Shown piece after piece: positions 23,612 through 36,029 of a stretch of DNA of 64,000 nucleotides (within the stretch, counting starts at the first letter, position 1; every line of letters starts with the position of its first letter). The stretch is from Capsicum annuum (lineage: Eukaryota; Streptophyta; Magnoliopsida; Solanales; Solanaceae). Made by a program: the position numbers and the translations under genes. The DNA is taken from contig NC_061118.1 of NCBI RefSeq assembly GCF_002878395.1, positions 84,594,673 through 84,658,672 of the forward strand, given 5' to 3'. A model generated the notes under the pieces. It was not told where the DNA came from. It did no database searches and was given only the letters and a program-made list of their open reading frames with translations.

Positions 23612-24100
23612 ATGTATTTTGATAATCAGAAGAGATTTGAGAGGTTTATTTTCTTTGGTTCACCCAAGTTCAGTAGTGCTATAGGTAAGAATACCTATGA
23701 GTTTTTGGTTGATTTTCAAGAGAGGTTACATAATCTTAGATTACTTGTGTCTCATAGAGTTGTTTATACTACCTGTTAGTTGATATATATAGTTAGGGAT
23801 TGGTGGAAGTTGTATGCTAGTTGTAGGCCTTTAGATTTGCCTGCTATGACTTAGACTCAATTTTATGAGGCTTTTTCAGAGGAGAGATATACCTTAAAAT
23901 TTGAGAGATCAAATAAGTGATGAGTTTGGGCATGTGATCAAAGATTATCCTCAGTATATTTTATGACCTATTCCTATGTCTATAGTAAAAAGTGGTTCAC
24001 AAAGTGGCAGGGGTGCTACTAGAGATGCTTGAGGTAGATATACAGGTGCTTACAGTGGTGGTTATAAAGTTACTCAGTATTGTGAGCGGATGTGACTAGT
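23612..24100 (+). pseudogene. gag: Element I gag remnant
   Basis: Reads from the ATG at 23612 (QKRFERFIFFGSPKFSS). It then gives EFLVDFQERLHNLRLL, RDWWKLYASCRP and TQFYEAFSEERY, a compressed match to Ty3 gag capsid. After FERSNK at about 23917 it jumps to GHVIKDYPQYIL, the end of a zinc knuckle with expected Cys residues replaced by Tyr. The intervening nucleocapsid is missing. There is no 5' LTR or PBS upstream; H sequence abuts. Stops at the TAG near 23777 and 23852 sit at likely Gln codons. Confidence 0.75.
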
Positions 24101-24139
24101 GCTATGTTGTACCTACTAGAACTGAAGGCCTTTGATATT

Positions 24140-24530
24140 GTTATTACAAGTATCATCCCAGTTTTGTAAAGATCTACTTCTGTGTTATTTGACCCTGGGT
24201 TGACTTTCTCCTATGTGTCTACATATTTCACTTCTAGTTTTGATGTTGTGTGTGACCCACTTTTTATGGCTCTTTATGTTTCTAACAAAGTAGAAGATTC
24301 TTTAGTAGTGGATCGGGTGTACCGATCTTTTGTGGTTACCTTAGAAGGCTGTGAGACTTGGGTTGACTAGATTATTTTAAATGTGGTTGATTTTGATGTT
24401 ATCTTTGATATGTATTAGTTAGATCCTCAAAACACTATTTTAGATTATTATGCTAAGACCGTGACCTTAGCTACACCGAATATCCTGAGGTTAGCTAGAA
24501 GTGTATGCTTAATTTAGGTTTGCAGGGTGT
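24140..24530 (+). pseudogene. Element I protease
   Basis: A 62-codon frame (24182-24370) has the retropepsin motif FDPGLTFSYVSTYF, where DPG is kept but the following Ser is Leu. VVDRVYRSFVVTLEGCETW follows. The usual ILGMDWL region has decayed to VIFDMY with a stop after it. Protease is directly upstream of RT as in A and B2. Confidence 0.8.
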
Positions 24531-24639
24531 TATATCTTTTCTGTGTGCTTGTCGCATGAAAAAAGAGGGTGTTTGTCTTATTTAGCTCATATCCGTGATA
24601 CTAGTGTTTCCTCATCACCTTTTGTGAATTTTATTTAAG

Positions 24640-25540
24640 TTGTTCACGAGTTCATGGATGTATTTCCTATGAATTTGCCTGATATGCCTCTGCATGATAT
24701 TAACTTTGCTATTGATGTGGAGCATGAACTAACACTATTTATATTTCTCCCTATAGGTGGTCCCGCCTGAGTTGAATGAGAAAAAGTAGCAGTTACAAGA
24801 TTTATTGAGAAGGGGTTTATTAGACGTAATAAATCTCCTTAGGGTATGCATGTCTTATTTGTGAAGAAGAATGGTTCTATGTGTATGTATCAATTATAGG
24901 CAGTTGATCAAGGTGACAGTTAAGAACACGTATCCTCTTCCTCACATTGATGATATTTTTGACCAGCTTCAGGGAACTTTGGTGTTTTCTAAGATTGATT
25001 TGAGATTGAGTATCACCAGTTAAAGATTAAAGTCTTAAATATTTGAAAGATAGCTTTTCAAACTCGATATAGTTATTATAAGTTCTTAGTCATGTATTTT
25101 GGATTGACCAATGCCAAAGGAATGTTCATGGAGTTGATGAACCTGGTGTTATGATTGTATCTTAAATCCTTTATGATTGTATGTATGGATGAAATCTTAG
25201 TTTATTCCAAGAGTGAGGTCAGCCATGTGAATAATTTAAGGATTGTACTTTAGAGGTTGTGTAATGAGAAGTTGTATGCTTATTTTTTGAAGTGAGTTTT
25301 TTTTTGGATTGTATCTCTTTCTAGGGTCGTCTAGTGAATAACAAAGGTATATGGTTGATTTGAACAAGATAGCAGTGATTTGCAATTGGGTTAGACCTAA
25401 TTTTCCACGTGAGATTCAGAGTTTCATTGGTTTGGTGGGTTATTACCGATGTTTTGTAGAGAATTTCTCATTTATTATAGCTTTTTTGACAAGTTGACTT
25501 GAAAAGGTGGTTTTTGGTGGTTGAATACATGTGAGAAGAG
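24640..25540 (+). pseudogene. pol: Element I reverse transcriptase, decayed
   Basis: RT landmarks are spread over several frames: VPPELNEKK (about 24760), CINYRQL and [18 protein letters not shown] (about 24890-24975), and [10 protein letters not shown]. The catalytic box at 25179-25208 reads [14 protein letters not shown], with Cys and Met replacing Phe-Ile and Glu (GAA, 25191-25193) replacing the second catalytic Asp. Small indels make it unreadable in one frame. Confidence 0.85.
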
Positions 25541-26080
25541 CTTTTAAGTCTTAAAGATTTGTTGACTTCGGCTCTTATCTTGGCCATTCCCAAGAAAGGT
25601 GTAGTTTTCATTATGTTTTGTGATGGTTCTAATATTAATTTGGGTATGGTGTTGATATTGGAGGATAAGGTGATTGGTTATGTCTCTCGTCTGTTGAAGC
25701 CTTATGAGAGAAATTACCCTACCCATGATTTAGAGTTGGCAGCCACAACATTTGTGTTAAAGTTATTGCGTAATTGCTTGTATGGAGTTCCTTGCGAGAT
25801 TTTCTTAGACTATTGTAGCTTTCAATAATTCTTCAAATAATGAGATTTTAATATAAGGCAGCGACGGTAGCTTAAGTTGTTTAACGATTATGACCTTACT
25901 ATTTTGTATCATTTAGGCAATGTTAATATGGTTGTTGATGCCTTGAGCCTAAATTCGAGTAGTATGGGGATATTAGATCATCTCTTGACCCAAGAGTTGC
26001 TTTTAAACCTAGAGATTCACTTGTTAGCCAATCAGATGGTTAGACTTCATATTTGGCACTAGGGTGTGTTCTAGCCTTTG
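25541..26080 (+). pseudogene. Element I RNase H and connection domain
   Basis: The frame at 25559-25828 contains [34 protein letters not shown] and [13 protein letters not shown], matching Ty3 RNase H. The next frame (25877-26062) has LFNDYDLTILYHLGNVNMV and ends in a decayed DALSR-type motif, the normal junction to integrase. Confidence 0.85.
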
Positions 26081-27569
26081 TTGCTTCTAGATCTTCCTAG
26101 ATGGAGAAGATTCAATCTCACCAGTTTGATGATGATAGTTTAAAGGTGATTCAACATAAGGTGTTGAGTGGTGAGGCTTGGGAAATTCTCTTGATTTTGA
26201 TAGTATCCTGAGGATTGATAACCGAGTTTGTGTGTCAAGACTCGAAGATTGGGTGAGATTGATTTTGGAGGAGGCACTTTATTCAAGATATTATCTAGGT
26301 GTGACCAAGATGTATTATGATTTGAACAAGTGTACTGGTGGGGTGGTATGAAGAAGGATATGGCAGATTTTGTAGCTTGTTGCTTATATTGTTAGTAAGT
26401 AAAGGCTGAGTAGCAGAGACTGACAGGTTTGCATCACAGATTATCTATTCCTAAGTAGAATAGGAAGCGGATCACTATGGACTTTATGACTTGGTTGCCT
26501 TTTACTTCTCGTTGTTCTCATAATAAATGGGTCATTATGGATCTGTTGACAAAATCAGCCTATTTTGTACCTATTCTGATTTTCTTCAGTGTTGAGAGGA
26601 TGGCCCATATCAACGTTCATAAGATAGTTCATCTTCATGGGGTACCCGTGTCTATTATTTCAGATAGGGGCTCAGTGTTCACTTCTAGCTTCTGACAAAC
26701 TTTTTAGATGGAGTTGGGTTCTAAGATTGGTCTTAGCATAAATTTTCACCCCCATACTGATAACCAGTTGGAGCATACTATTTAGGTTTCGGAGTATATG
26801 CTCTGTGCATGTGTTATAGACTTTGGAGGTTAGTGGGAGCAACATTTGGCTTTGGTAGAGTTTGCTTATATTAATAGCTACCTTTTGAGAATTGAGATGG
26901 TCTCTTTTGAGGCGTTGTATGATGGCATTATCAATCTTCTATTGGTTAGTTTAAGACCTCAGAGGTTAGAACCCGTGGTATCGACTTGTTTTGTGTGTCC
27001 TTGGACAAGGTTTAGATGATTCAGGATAGGCTTTGGGTAACTCAAAGTAGGCAACAGATTTATGCGGATCATAGGTTTTGTTCCTTGAATTTTGGAATTG
27101 GTGATAGAGTCTTCCTTTATGTATTATCCAGAAAGGGCTTGATGAGATTCGGGAAGAGGGACAAATTTAGCCCTAGGTATGTTGGACATTTTGAGATTCT
27201 TCGAACAATTGGGGGGATTGATTATCAGTTGACTTTAACCCAAGATATATTAATCAGTCATCCAATTTTTCACTTATCTATGCTTCGACGCTATATTCTG
27301 GATGAGTCTCATGTGCTTCATTGGAATTTGGTGCAGTTAGATAAGAGGTTGTCCATTGTTGAGTAGCCAGTCTCTATTTTATCCAGAGATATTAGATGGT
27401 TGCATTCTAGAGACATATCTATGGTTATGGTTTAGTGGAGGTACCACCTATTGAGAAGGCTACTTGGGAGGTTAAGTCCGATGTTCATAGGAGTTACCCT
27501 CGACTTGTTACCAATTTAGGTATTTATTTGCCTTCTAGTTCGAGCACAAACTAGAGTTTTAGTGGTAGA
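26081..27569 (+). pseudogene. Element I integrase with C-terminal tail
   Basis: The zinc-finger side is degraded (ACCLYC near 26380). The catalytic core keeps all three acidic residues: Asp 26480-26482 (TMDFMTW), Asp 26663-26665 (IISDRGSVFTSSF) and Glu 26771-26773 (NQLEHTI). The C-terminal region (27016-27366) contains FGKRDKFSPRYVGHFEIL and SHPIFHLSMLRRYI, the GPF/chromodomain-type tail. Stops occur at 26694 and elsewhere, so a full enzyme is not encoded. After the tail comes TTCGAGCACAAACTAGAG at about 27540, the usual word before the LTR. Confidence 0.87.
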
Positions 27570-28622
27570 TTCGTTAATGACTTGAATTTATGATTTTTTT
27601 TCAATGTGATTTGACCATTTTGCCCTTTCCTGTAGCTGCTACCAGTTGATTTTAAGGTTTTGAGATGGTTTACATAGTTCTCGATGCAATCAAGAATGAT
27701 AGCGAGTTTGTGGTTTTTAGAGGCTCGAGACACCATATAGTTGACTTTGATCAACATTCATTATTTTGAGTGTTGAATTGCAAAACGAACTGTCTAAGTA
27801 GATTCGGAATGTTGAATTGGGTTATTAGCGGGGTTGGTTTGGATTTGAGACTTTAATATCTCATTTTAATCCTTTGTTTGAATATAGTGAAAAATGGGTC
27901 GCGGGGGTTAATTTTTTGAAAACAACCTATTTTTGGAAAACCCAATTGCCATTGAGTCTTGCATATCGAAAATAACCTAGTAACATATAGGATTTATTTC
28001 TATTGGGTCCTAAATAAATCCCAAGGATCCGTTCAGAGTATTCAAAAACTTGGAAAAATCAGCAAAATGTTGATATCTGGTGCAAAATAGATGCTCCTTC
28101 GCAAACTGGGCCTCTGGTCACATATGCGAAGGAGAATGTTTTTCCTCATCGCAATTGTGAGGATGGCACCGCAATCGCAAAGGGTTAAGGGTTCAAAGTT
28201 GGGTTGAGTCTACTTTGGGAATGTGACAAGGCTATCATGAACGCGAATGTCTATATTCATAGACCTTCGCAAACACAAAACCTTGGTCGTAAATGTGAGG
28301 TAAATAATTTGGCTGGTCAAACTTTGACTCTCGCGATAGTAGGGTGGGGTCTACGATCGCGAGGTATTGTTTACTAAACAGTATATAGGGTCTATTTTCA
28401 CATTTTCCCTCTATTTTTGGACCCTTAAGCTTCGAGTTTTGGCGATTCTTGAGGATTGATTAACCATGTGAGCTTGGCTTATCTCCAAACCATTATTCCT
28501 ATTATTAGTCATTGATTATATACACGAAAAACAACTTTAAATCATGATTTCAAAATGAAAAATTAGGGATTTATATCGATAAAGTTTAAAAAGGGGTTTT
28601 CTTTGATTTGGACCTCCTTTTT
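27570..28622 (+). repeat. Element I 3' LTR, truncated
   Basis: Begins around TTCGTTAATGACTTG, a decayed form of TGTAATGACC, after the pre-LTR word. TTGACTTTGATCAACA near 27735 is shared with the element D LTR read on the minus strand (about 41695). Dyad words of the TCGCGATCGCGA type occur at 28085-28375 and a TATA box GTATATAG at 28381. Element D cuts it at 28623; about 1.05 kb remains of a family that elsewhere is 2.7 kb. Confidence 0.75.
28381..28388 (+). promoter_or_regulatory. TATA-like box of the element I LTR
   Basis: GTATATAG lies immediately after the TCGCGATCGCGA-type dyad array. Confidence 0.5.
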
Positions 28623-29328
28623 TGTCACGACCCAAAACTAAGGGTCCTTATGGCAGTTGTCCCGGAAAGCCTTGATAAGTAATTCAATCACCCAAATTAA
28701 TATGGAAAGAGAACACAACACCAAAATCCCATGGCAAGACTTCTAGAACGAAGTCGAGCCACACATATGCAATAATAGCGGAAACATACATAGCAACGAT
28801 ACCATAAATCACCCTAAAACCTGGTGTCACAGTGTAAGAACAATCTCAATACAACTCAAAGTCAGAAAATACAACCAATAATCCTAGAAGGAATATAAGT
28901 CTCTCTCTTAATACAAACAAAACATAAACTTGATAAGATGGGGTAGGACATCGGCTATAAAAGCATATAGCGACCACTACCTCAAAAATACTCCAAGCAC
29001 CGCTTGATATCAGCTACCGCGCGGTGCACTCATTCTTGGATCTACACCAAAAGGGCACAGTAAGGATGAGTACAGTCCACTTGTACTCAGTAGATATCAT
29101 AGGCCGACTGAGAAAAGTAGAAAATAAAGTATATAAAATACACACTATGAACAGATCACCTGCAATAAGAAAATGTCCTAAACGATAGCCCACACCATCT
29201 CCACTAATAGTTCTAAATATCAACACATGTATCAAGTACAAGTATAGAGAAGAAGCACCAAAAACAAAAATTAAATCAAACACGAAAGTACAAGATAGAG
29301 GGTGAAGAAAGTATGAAATGCAATGCAA

Positions 29329-29347
29329 ATGATGATGATGATGATGG
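29329..29347. repeat. ATG trinucleotide microsatellite
   Basis: About six tandem ATG units inside the element D LTR. Confidence 0.9.
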
Positions 29348-29902
29348 TGTGATAAATCTAAGGTTGCCGCACAACCTCCATTTACACCTACCAAGCTTTG
29401 CTCCCGAGGTAGGAGCCGTGGGGATTCCGCAACCCACATACAATCCATAACCACTACCAATATCAATCAAATATCCGTAACTCCTCTTCAACCATGATCT
29501 TCGGCAGAGGGATTTAAAGATGTCATATTTTTGTTAGAAAACCAGTATTTCCACAGTGGTAAAAATGTTCCATAAATGTAAATATGATATGTGGATGTAA
29601 TTCTCTAAACCAAACCATGATGAGAATTTAAAAAAATCAAACCAATACACAAGCACTTGAGCCAAAATCAACTCAATAAGTCAACCGTTCATGATCCATT
29701 ATAGTCCATGCACAAGTAGAGTACGATATGCAATATTATGTCATTGATACCACATAAATCCTAACTTAGGAATTTTCACCAAGAAGAAAACAATCAAATA
29801 TATAAATACCATGCCAAACATCTCATATAAGACTCTACATGGTTATACATAGCAAATAATGTCTCAAACCACTAATAACAACATCACAGGCCCCCACACG
29901 GG

Positions 29903-30010
29903 AACATAATAGAAAATAACACCATTTTTATGATTAATACCCATACCCATACCCATACCCATAACATAATAGAAAATAACACCATTTTTATGATAATACC
30001 CATACCCATA
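29903..30010. repeat. 60-base tandem duplication with ACCCAT hexamers
   Basis: AACATAATAGAAAATAACAC begins at 29903 and again at 29963. Each copy ends in a run of CCCATA hexamers; the first has more of them. Two copies in all. Confidence 0.88.
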
Positions 30011-31025
30011 GCATACTTTTCTATCAGTATTAACTACCCAACTAAGTTTGAAGAAAGTTAATTCATAACCTACATCAAAAACAAAAAACCAAATCCAAAC
30101 AGTCCTCAACACAGAGCCTTTCCTTCCCGAATGACCTTAGAATGAACTAAACATATGAATATAGAATCTATGCATTAAAAGGAAGCCAACGATACCCATA
30201 TTTCCTATCTCCTAGTTGGGCTCAAAACTTTCACGACCTGATTTACAGGTCATGATGGCACCTACTTTATCCCGCTAGTAGGTAAGCCAAATTGTATCTC
30301 AGAGCTATGAGCAATGGGATAATTTGAGGAAAATGGCCTAAAAGGCAGGAAATCAACAATTTAATACTTATAATAAGGAAAAGACAATAGATATAATCCA
30401 AGATAGATAAAACATAGACAACCACCACACAACCTAATAGTGTCGGTGCAAGAGCAACTACTAATATTCCACAAGTTCTGAAATAGTCAATACAAGCTGT
30501 CTTGAAAATAGTATCAACTCAAAGAGCTCATCTAATCTACGAAATCCAATCACAACATCAGCGTCAAATCAATAGTGGAATCTAGTACTCGAATCTGCAC
30601 CAAAAAGGTACAAAAGTATAGTATGAGTACCAAAACCACAAGTACTTAGTAGGAATATCTACCAACTTAGCTAGATTATGATATAAATACGATAAAATGC
30701 GAGATAAAGTAAGCCAAGTTAAGGGAAATGGCAATCTTAGAGATAAACTACCATAATCATTGTGCATAAATAAATCAATAAACCCGAAATAGTAACATAA
30801 AGGTTACACAAGTATCTTCTAAATTGGTCCCCATAATCCAATCAATGCGGAAAAGTAAATAACCCAACGTAGGCCCCCTCAAGCCTAGAGAGTACAATCA
30901 AGGAACGTAAATAACCGAGTAACATAATCCACCAACTATCCTGCCATGATCAAAAATCCATCTGTACCATATCATACCAGAATAACTCTTAATTATCGGG
31001 CTTTAACCACTACCCATATCATCAC

Positions 31026-31250
31026 TATCATAATCAATTACTGGACTTGAATTGATGTTTATATCATCAACATCATAATCAATTGCCAACCCTGAATCGG
31101 TGTTTATATCATCAACATCATAATCAATTGCCAGAGTTGAACAGGTGCTCATATAATCAACATCATAATCAATTTTTAGACTTGAACCACACCTTATATC
31201 ATCAATATCATAATCAACTGACAGACTTGAACTGGTGCTCATATCATCAA
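31026..31250. repeat. 45-base tandem repeat, five copies, in the B2 3' LTR
   Basis: Each unit joins AATTGCCAGACTTGAACCGG-like and ATATCATCAACATCATAATC-like halves. Because 45 is a multiple of three, the minus strand gives a false 79-codon frame with a 15-residue repeat (IDYDVDD). Confidence 0.9.
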
Positions 31251-32220
31251 TATCATAATTAAAATATCGAGTATTACCATATATAAAATAAGCTCCCTAA
31301 ATCAAACCATTAAGTATCTAATCTACTCAATCCTATAATAAACATTTTGAAATGTAAAATAAATGTATAAAGGTCTACTAAAACTAGCTTAAGTCTTGGC
31401 CTAAGGCAAGCTGGAGAGGGCCCACTTCTAGTCCCCGAAGTCCATTATACAGAAAATTCTATCCCAGACTAAGCTAAGGTATCTAAATCTACTTTTACAT
31501 GCTATATAAGCCTTAATTAGCCCTAAGATAGGAACTACGTCAATTAAGCCAAAATTATACTTTCAAGATAGCCTAAACAATCCAACTAGACTAAATTATA
31601 GTTTCAAGATAGCCCAAATAATTAAACTAACAAATATATTTGAAAATCATATTACCAATACTAAATCCCATCCTAAATCTAGCATAATATCATAAGTATA
31701 CAATGATATAGCTCAATCCATAAGGAGGGTAAAGCTAGCCTAACTAGACGTTGAAGAAAAGTTTAAAGAATTAGCTAAACAACAGATTACCCTTCCAAAG
31801 AGCTTTCACGAGGTGCCACACTAATCATAGTCTACTCATCAAGGCAAGAATAATGATACCCATATTTCACTATTGTAATTTGAGTCCAAAAATCGCGTAA
31901 AATCCTATGTGGGTCTTACTTATGAAATTGTTCATTCGAAACCAACACAACGTTCCACTATGATCAAGGACCATTTGTCCTAAAAATAGGTGAATTTCGA
32001 GCTCTAATAGTGATAAATCAAGCCACTGAGGTTTTAGAAAAAAATAAAGGATTTAATCCTAAAATAAATGAAAGATTACCCAAAAATTAAATAAGTAATG
32101 CATAAATAATCTCCACCAAACTGTAAAATCACCTACAAATATTTTTCCTAAGCTTTCCACTTTTTAGGGTTTCAATATCTTGGGGAAGGATGAAAAATGG
32201 AGAAAAATAGGCTATGTGGG

Positions 32221-32232
32221 ATATTTATACCC
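32221..32232 (-). promoter_or_regulatory. TATA box of the B2 3' LTR
   Basis: The minus strand reads GGGTATAAATAT, just downstream of the dyad array at 32240-32465. The other LTR has GGGTATAAATACC at the same relative place. Confidence 0.72.
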
Positions 32233-32989
32233 TTCTCGGGTTTGCGAAAGCCGCTAAAGCAGACACTTGGTTGCTTAAGAGACCGCTAAAGCAACCTAGT
32301 ATTGCTTTAGAGACATCTGGTCGACTGCACAAGTACAACTTAAGTAGTAGGGGTTCTACTTTAGGGGTCGACTTCTTTAGGGTTACTGCTTAGGTACTTT
32401 AGCAGATCTTCCCTTAAGCGACCCAAATAGCTGCTTAAGTGGGTTCACCAGCTGTGTGCCCTTGCTGAAGCATCAAGTTTTATTCGGGTTTTCACTAACC
32501 CCTTAGGATTCATCCAAAAGCCCATATACACAAATAGACTATGCCAATCAACCAAATTTGACATTTTCGACTCAGTGGTACTTTCAAAATTCCATTCAAG
32601 GTCATTTCAATGAAAAGTGGGTCCCACACCAACTCACCATTTTTCTTAACTTCCAGCCAATAAATGAAAATGAGTTTAGGAGCATCGCGACCCAGACCAA
32701 GGGTCGTCCTAGCTGTTGGAACAATCAAAATTGGCCTACGAGGTCGTTTGACTGAAGTTTTTTCCTAGTAGCCAATTTGAACTAGTGAAGGCTCCAAAAC
32801 AGGGAATTGGCTCTAAAAACTAAAAGAACTATTCGGTAACTGAACTGTTAGTTCTAACAAGTCATAAATGACTTGGGACAGTAATAGGGAAGATCAAAAG
32901 GGAAAAAATAAGCGATAATACAAAAAATAACCTGGAGGGTCATTACAATATCTACTATTGAAAGAACTTTCTTCTGCAAATGTAAAGGA

Positions 32990-34500
32990 TTAGGATGTAC
33001 TTGAAGCCTTGAACAATTGAGGATACTGGGTTCGCATCTCGCTCTCGATATCCCAAGTAGCATCCTCTACTAGGCGGTGGCTCTACTGAATCTTAACTAT
33101 TGGAATCTCCTTAGTGAACAACCGCTTGATATCACTAGCCAAAATGAGCATAGACTCCTCCATAAAGGTTAACTGCTCATCCAACTGGATTGAGTCCCAT
33201 CTAAGTACACTAGATGGATCAGAAATATGTCGCCGCAATGTAGATACGTGGAAAATTTAATGGATAATAGTAATATTAAGCTACCTCACCAACTTTGTGA
33301 ATATTCTCATAGGTTCCAATATATTTGGGATTGAGCTTGTCTTTCTTCCCAAACCTCATTACATCCTTCATGGGTCATACATGGAGGAATACCCAATCTC
33401 CAACTCCAAATCTCAAGGCATAGAGTCTATGATCTACATAAGCCTTCTGCCTACTCTAAGCTACGCTCAAACTGTCTTGAATCATCCTGACTCTATTCAA
33501 TGACACCTGAAGCAAGTCAGTACCATGAGGTCTAATCTGAAAAGTCTCAAACCATCCAATAGGGGAGCGACATCTCCTAAAATATAAATCCTCAAAAGGA
33601 GACATATCAATATGCTAATAGTAACTATTATTATATGAGAACTCCGCCAAGGCTAAGTTCTTCTCCCACTATCCATAACATAGGATCGGAGCATATCCTT
33701 GAGAGGTTGAATAGTTTGCTCCCATTGCCCATTGGTTTGAGGATGGAAGGTTGTACTAATATCTACCTGAGTACCTAACTCTTCCTAAAAAGCTCTCCAA
33801 AAGCTAGAAGTGAACGTTGAACCCTGATCTAAATGATAGATATAGGCACACCATAAAAATAGACTATCTCTTGAAAATAGATACAGGCTAACCTCTCAGC
33901 ACTAAAGGACATCTGAATAGGGATAAAATGGTCTGAATTGTTCAACCAATCCACAATGACCTAAATACCATCAAAACCACAGGAAGTATGAGGTAAACTA
34001 CTAACAAAGTCCATGGTAATCCACTCCTACTTCCACTCAATAATGGGCAACCTCTGAATAAATTCACCAATTCTCTGATGCTCAGTCTTCACTTGTTGTC
34101 AACATAGCCAATGATTTACAAAGTCTGCCATATCTTTCTTTATGCCACTCCAACAATAATGCTTTCTCCAATCCCTATACATCTTAGTTGTACCTGGGTG
34201 AATAGAATATCTAGAGCTGTAAGCCTTGTTCAAGATCGACTAAATCAAACCATCAACCCTCAAAACACAAATATGGCTATCAAATCTCAAAATATCCTCT
34301 AAATCTATTATATCTCTCTTGGACTCACCACTGAACACCTACTCACAGATAATGCAAAGTCTCTTATACTCAAATTGACGGCTTAAAATTTACCCAAATA
34401 GCAAAGACCTTACCTCAACGCTAGCAAGAATCCTCCTAGATTCTGAAATATCAAGTCGTACCATTAAGTTGGCTAAGGACTAGATTTCTTGTGCTAACGG
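32990..34500 (-). pseudogene. Element B2 integrase
   Basis: Read from high to low coordinates, an N-terminal zinc-finger side (34100-34480) is followed by the catalytic core. All three acidic residues remain: Asp in TMDFVSSLPH (34009-34011), Asp in LDQGSTFTSSFW (33827-33829) and Glu in [15 protein letters not shown] (33719-33721). The C-terminal tail (33000-33500) shows FGKKDKLNPKYIG and a decayed chromodomain-like end. Several stop codons and frame changes break it. The triad without an intact frame shows that the decay is recent relative to elements A and L, or chance. Confidence 0.87.
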
Positions 34501-34509
34501 CCTCTGAGA

Positions 34510-34935
34510 AATTGCAGTACAAGTCAGGCAACACATACTCATCACCTTCCTACTTAAGGCATTCACTACTATATTCTCCTTGCCCAGATGACCACGATAC
34601 AAATATTATAGACCTTAAGCAACTCTATCCATCTATATTGCCTAGAATTTAACTCTCTTTGGGTTATAAGATGCTGAAGGTTATGATGATCCATGAAGAT
34701 CTCACAAAGCACGACATAAAGATAATGCCTCCAAATCTTAAGCATGAAAACTACTACCACCAACTCCAAATCATGAGAAGGGTAGTTCCACTCGTACACC
34801 TTTAGCTGCCTCAAAGCATAAGCAATAGCATGACCTTGCTGTATCAATGCACAACCTAAACAAACACTAGAAGTATCACAATACATAATGAATCCCGCAC
34901 CCTCAATAAAAAGAGCCCATATAGAAGCCAAATAA
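34510..34935 (-). pseudogene. Element B2 RNase H
   Basis: The frame 34569-34931 encodes FIMYCDTSSVCLGCALIQQG, then YALRQLKVYEWNYPSHDLEL and LKIWRHYLYVVLCEIFMDH, a good match to Ty3 RNase H. It degrades RNA of the RNA-DNA hybrid during replication. It continues into an NSRQYRWIELLKVYNI motif. It is separated from RT by a frame break near 34950. Confidence 0.88.
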
Positions 34936-34978
34936 GAAACTTCTTGAGCTTTCCAAAGCTCGACTCACAATCCTTAGA

Positions 34979-36016
34979 CTATGTAAAAGGAACCTCCTTT
35001 TGAGTCAATCTTGTCATAGGTGTTGCATTAATAGTAAAACTCTCCACAAACCGCCTATAGTAATCGGCCAAATAAATGAAGCTACAAACCTCAATAGGAG
35101 ATGTAGGCTTGGCCCAATCACGAATGGCCTCAATCTTTGTTGGGTCCACCATAATCCCATCCTTATACACCACATGCCTAAGAAATGTCATTGACTCAAA
35201 CTAAAACTCACACTTATAGAATTTGGCAAAAAGCAAATGATCTCTCAAAGTCTAGAGCACAATCCTAAAAGATTATGCATGCTCCGCTCTACGCTTTGAA
35301 TACACAAGGATGTCATCGATGAAGACCATTACAAAGGAATCCAAATAAGATCTGAACACTCAATTCATCAGATACATAAATACTGCTGGGGCATTAGTAA
35401 ACCCAAAAGACATCACTAGTAACTCATAATGACCATAATAGTTCCTAAAGGCTGTCTTTAGGATATCCTCAGCCTGATCTCAATTGATGGTAATTGGACC
35501 TCAATTAATCTTAGCAAACATTGTTATACCCTAAAGCTGGTCAAATAAATAATCAATGCAAGGCATAGGATACCTGTTTTTTACCTTCACCTTATTAAGC
35601 TGCCTATAATCAATACACATACACATGGATCCATATTTTTTCTTCATGAATAACACAATGTCTCCCCAAGGAGACACACTCATCCTAATAAAGCCCTTAC
35701 TAAGATGCTAAAATTGAGAATTTAGCTCCTTTAGCTTGACATGAGCCATAAAATAAGGTTCCATAGAAATAGGTCAAGTGTCGGGCTTAAGATTAATAAC
35801 AAACTCAATATCATGTGTAGGAGTAATACCAGGTCGATCAATAGGGAAAACATCAAGAAGCTCATGGACTACAGGAATAGAGTCAGGTGACAGACTCCCC
35901 ACACTAACATCATAAATATAAGCGAGATAAGACTCACAACCCCTCAAAATAAGCCTTCTTATATGAATATAAAAAATAATCCTCATTGGCTCACAGCTAA
36001 CCAATCCTTGCCACAC
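34979..36016 (-). pseudogene. pol: Element B2 reverse transcriptase
   Basis: Minus-strand RT. Upstream linker VVHELLDVFPIDRPGITP and HDIEFVINLKP (35774-36016) lead into [18 protein letters not shown] (about 35600). [15 protein letters not shown] follows near 35380. The catalytic box VFIDDILVYSK (aspartate codons at 35312-35317) is intact, as is usual for chromoviruses. The thumb-side frame 34979-35191 has FLRHVVYKDGIMVDPTKIEA and YYRRFVESF. In-frame stops (for example the TAG after the DQL motif near 35530) and indels make it non-functional. Confidence 0.9.
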
Positions 36017-36029
36017 GACTGGAGTATGT

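Larger units (their letters stand above)
28623..30228 (-). repeat. Element D 3' LTR, part 1
   Basis: Begins TGTCACGACC on the plus strand and continues until B2 interrupts it. Joining it to 40754-41877 and counting the 5-base target duplication once gives about 2725 bases, the size of the B2 LTRs. It holds an ATG trinucleotide run (29329-29347) and a 60-base duplication (29903-30010). A 150-codon minus frame at 29014-29466 is a chance frame with a His run from the ATG repeat. Confidence 0.8.
30229..32947 (-). repeat. Element B2 3' LTR
   Basis: A 2.72-kb LTR. It contains five copies of a 45-base tandem repeat (about 31026-31250), a TATA box (32221-32232) and a dyad-word array of the GCTAAAGC/GCTTTAGC kind (32240-32465). 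On the left the terminal TG has become TT. Confidence 0.9.

Noticed and set aside
29014..29466. 150-codon minus-strand frame with a His run
   Set aside because: It lies wholly inside the D LTR; the His run comes from the ATG microsatellite. No protein family recognised.
29938..30010. CCCATA runs as interstitial telomere repeat
   Set aside because: The plant telomere unit is CCCTAAA and the Solanaceae variants I know do not match; it is a local hexamer microsatellite.
31003..31242. 79-codon minus frame with a regular acidic 15-residue repeat
   Set aside because: It is the translation of a 45-base tandem repeat inside an LTR; the same happens at 38753-39037.
31026..31250. Regular repeats as a CRISPR array
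   Set aside because: Direct tandem units without unique spacers in a plant LTR; no cas genes.
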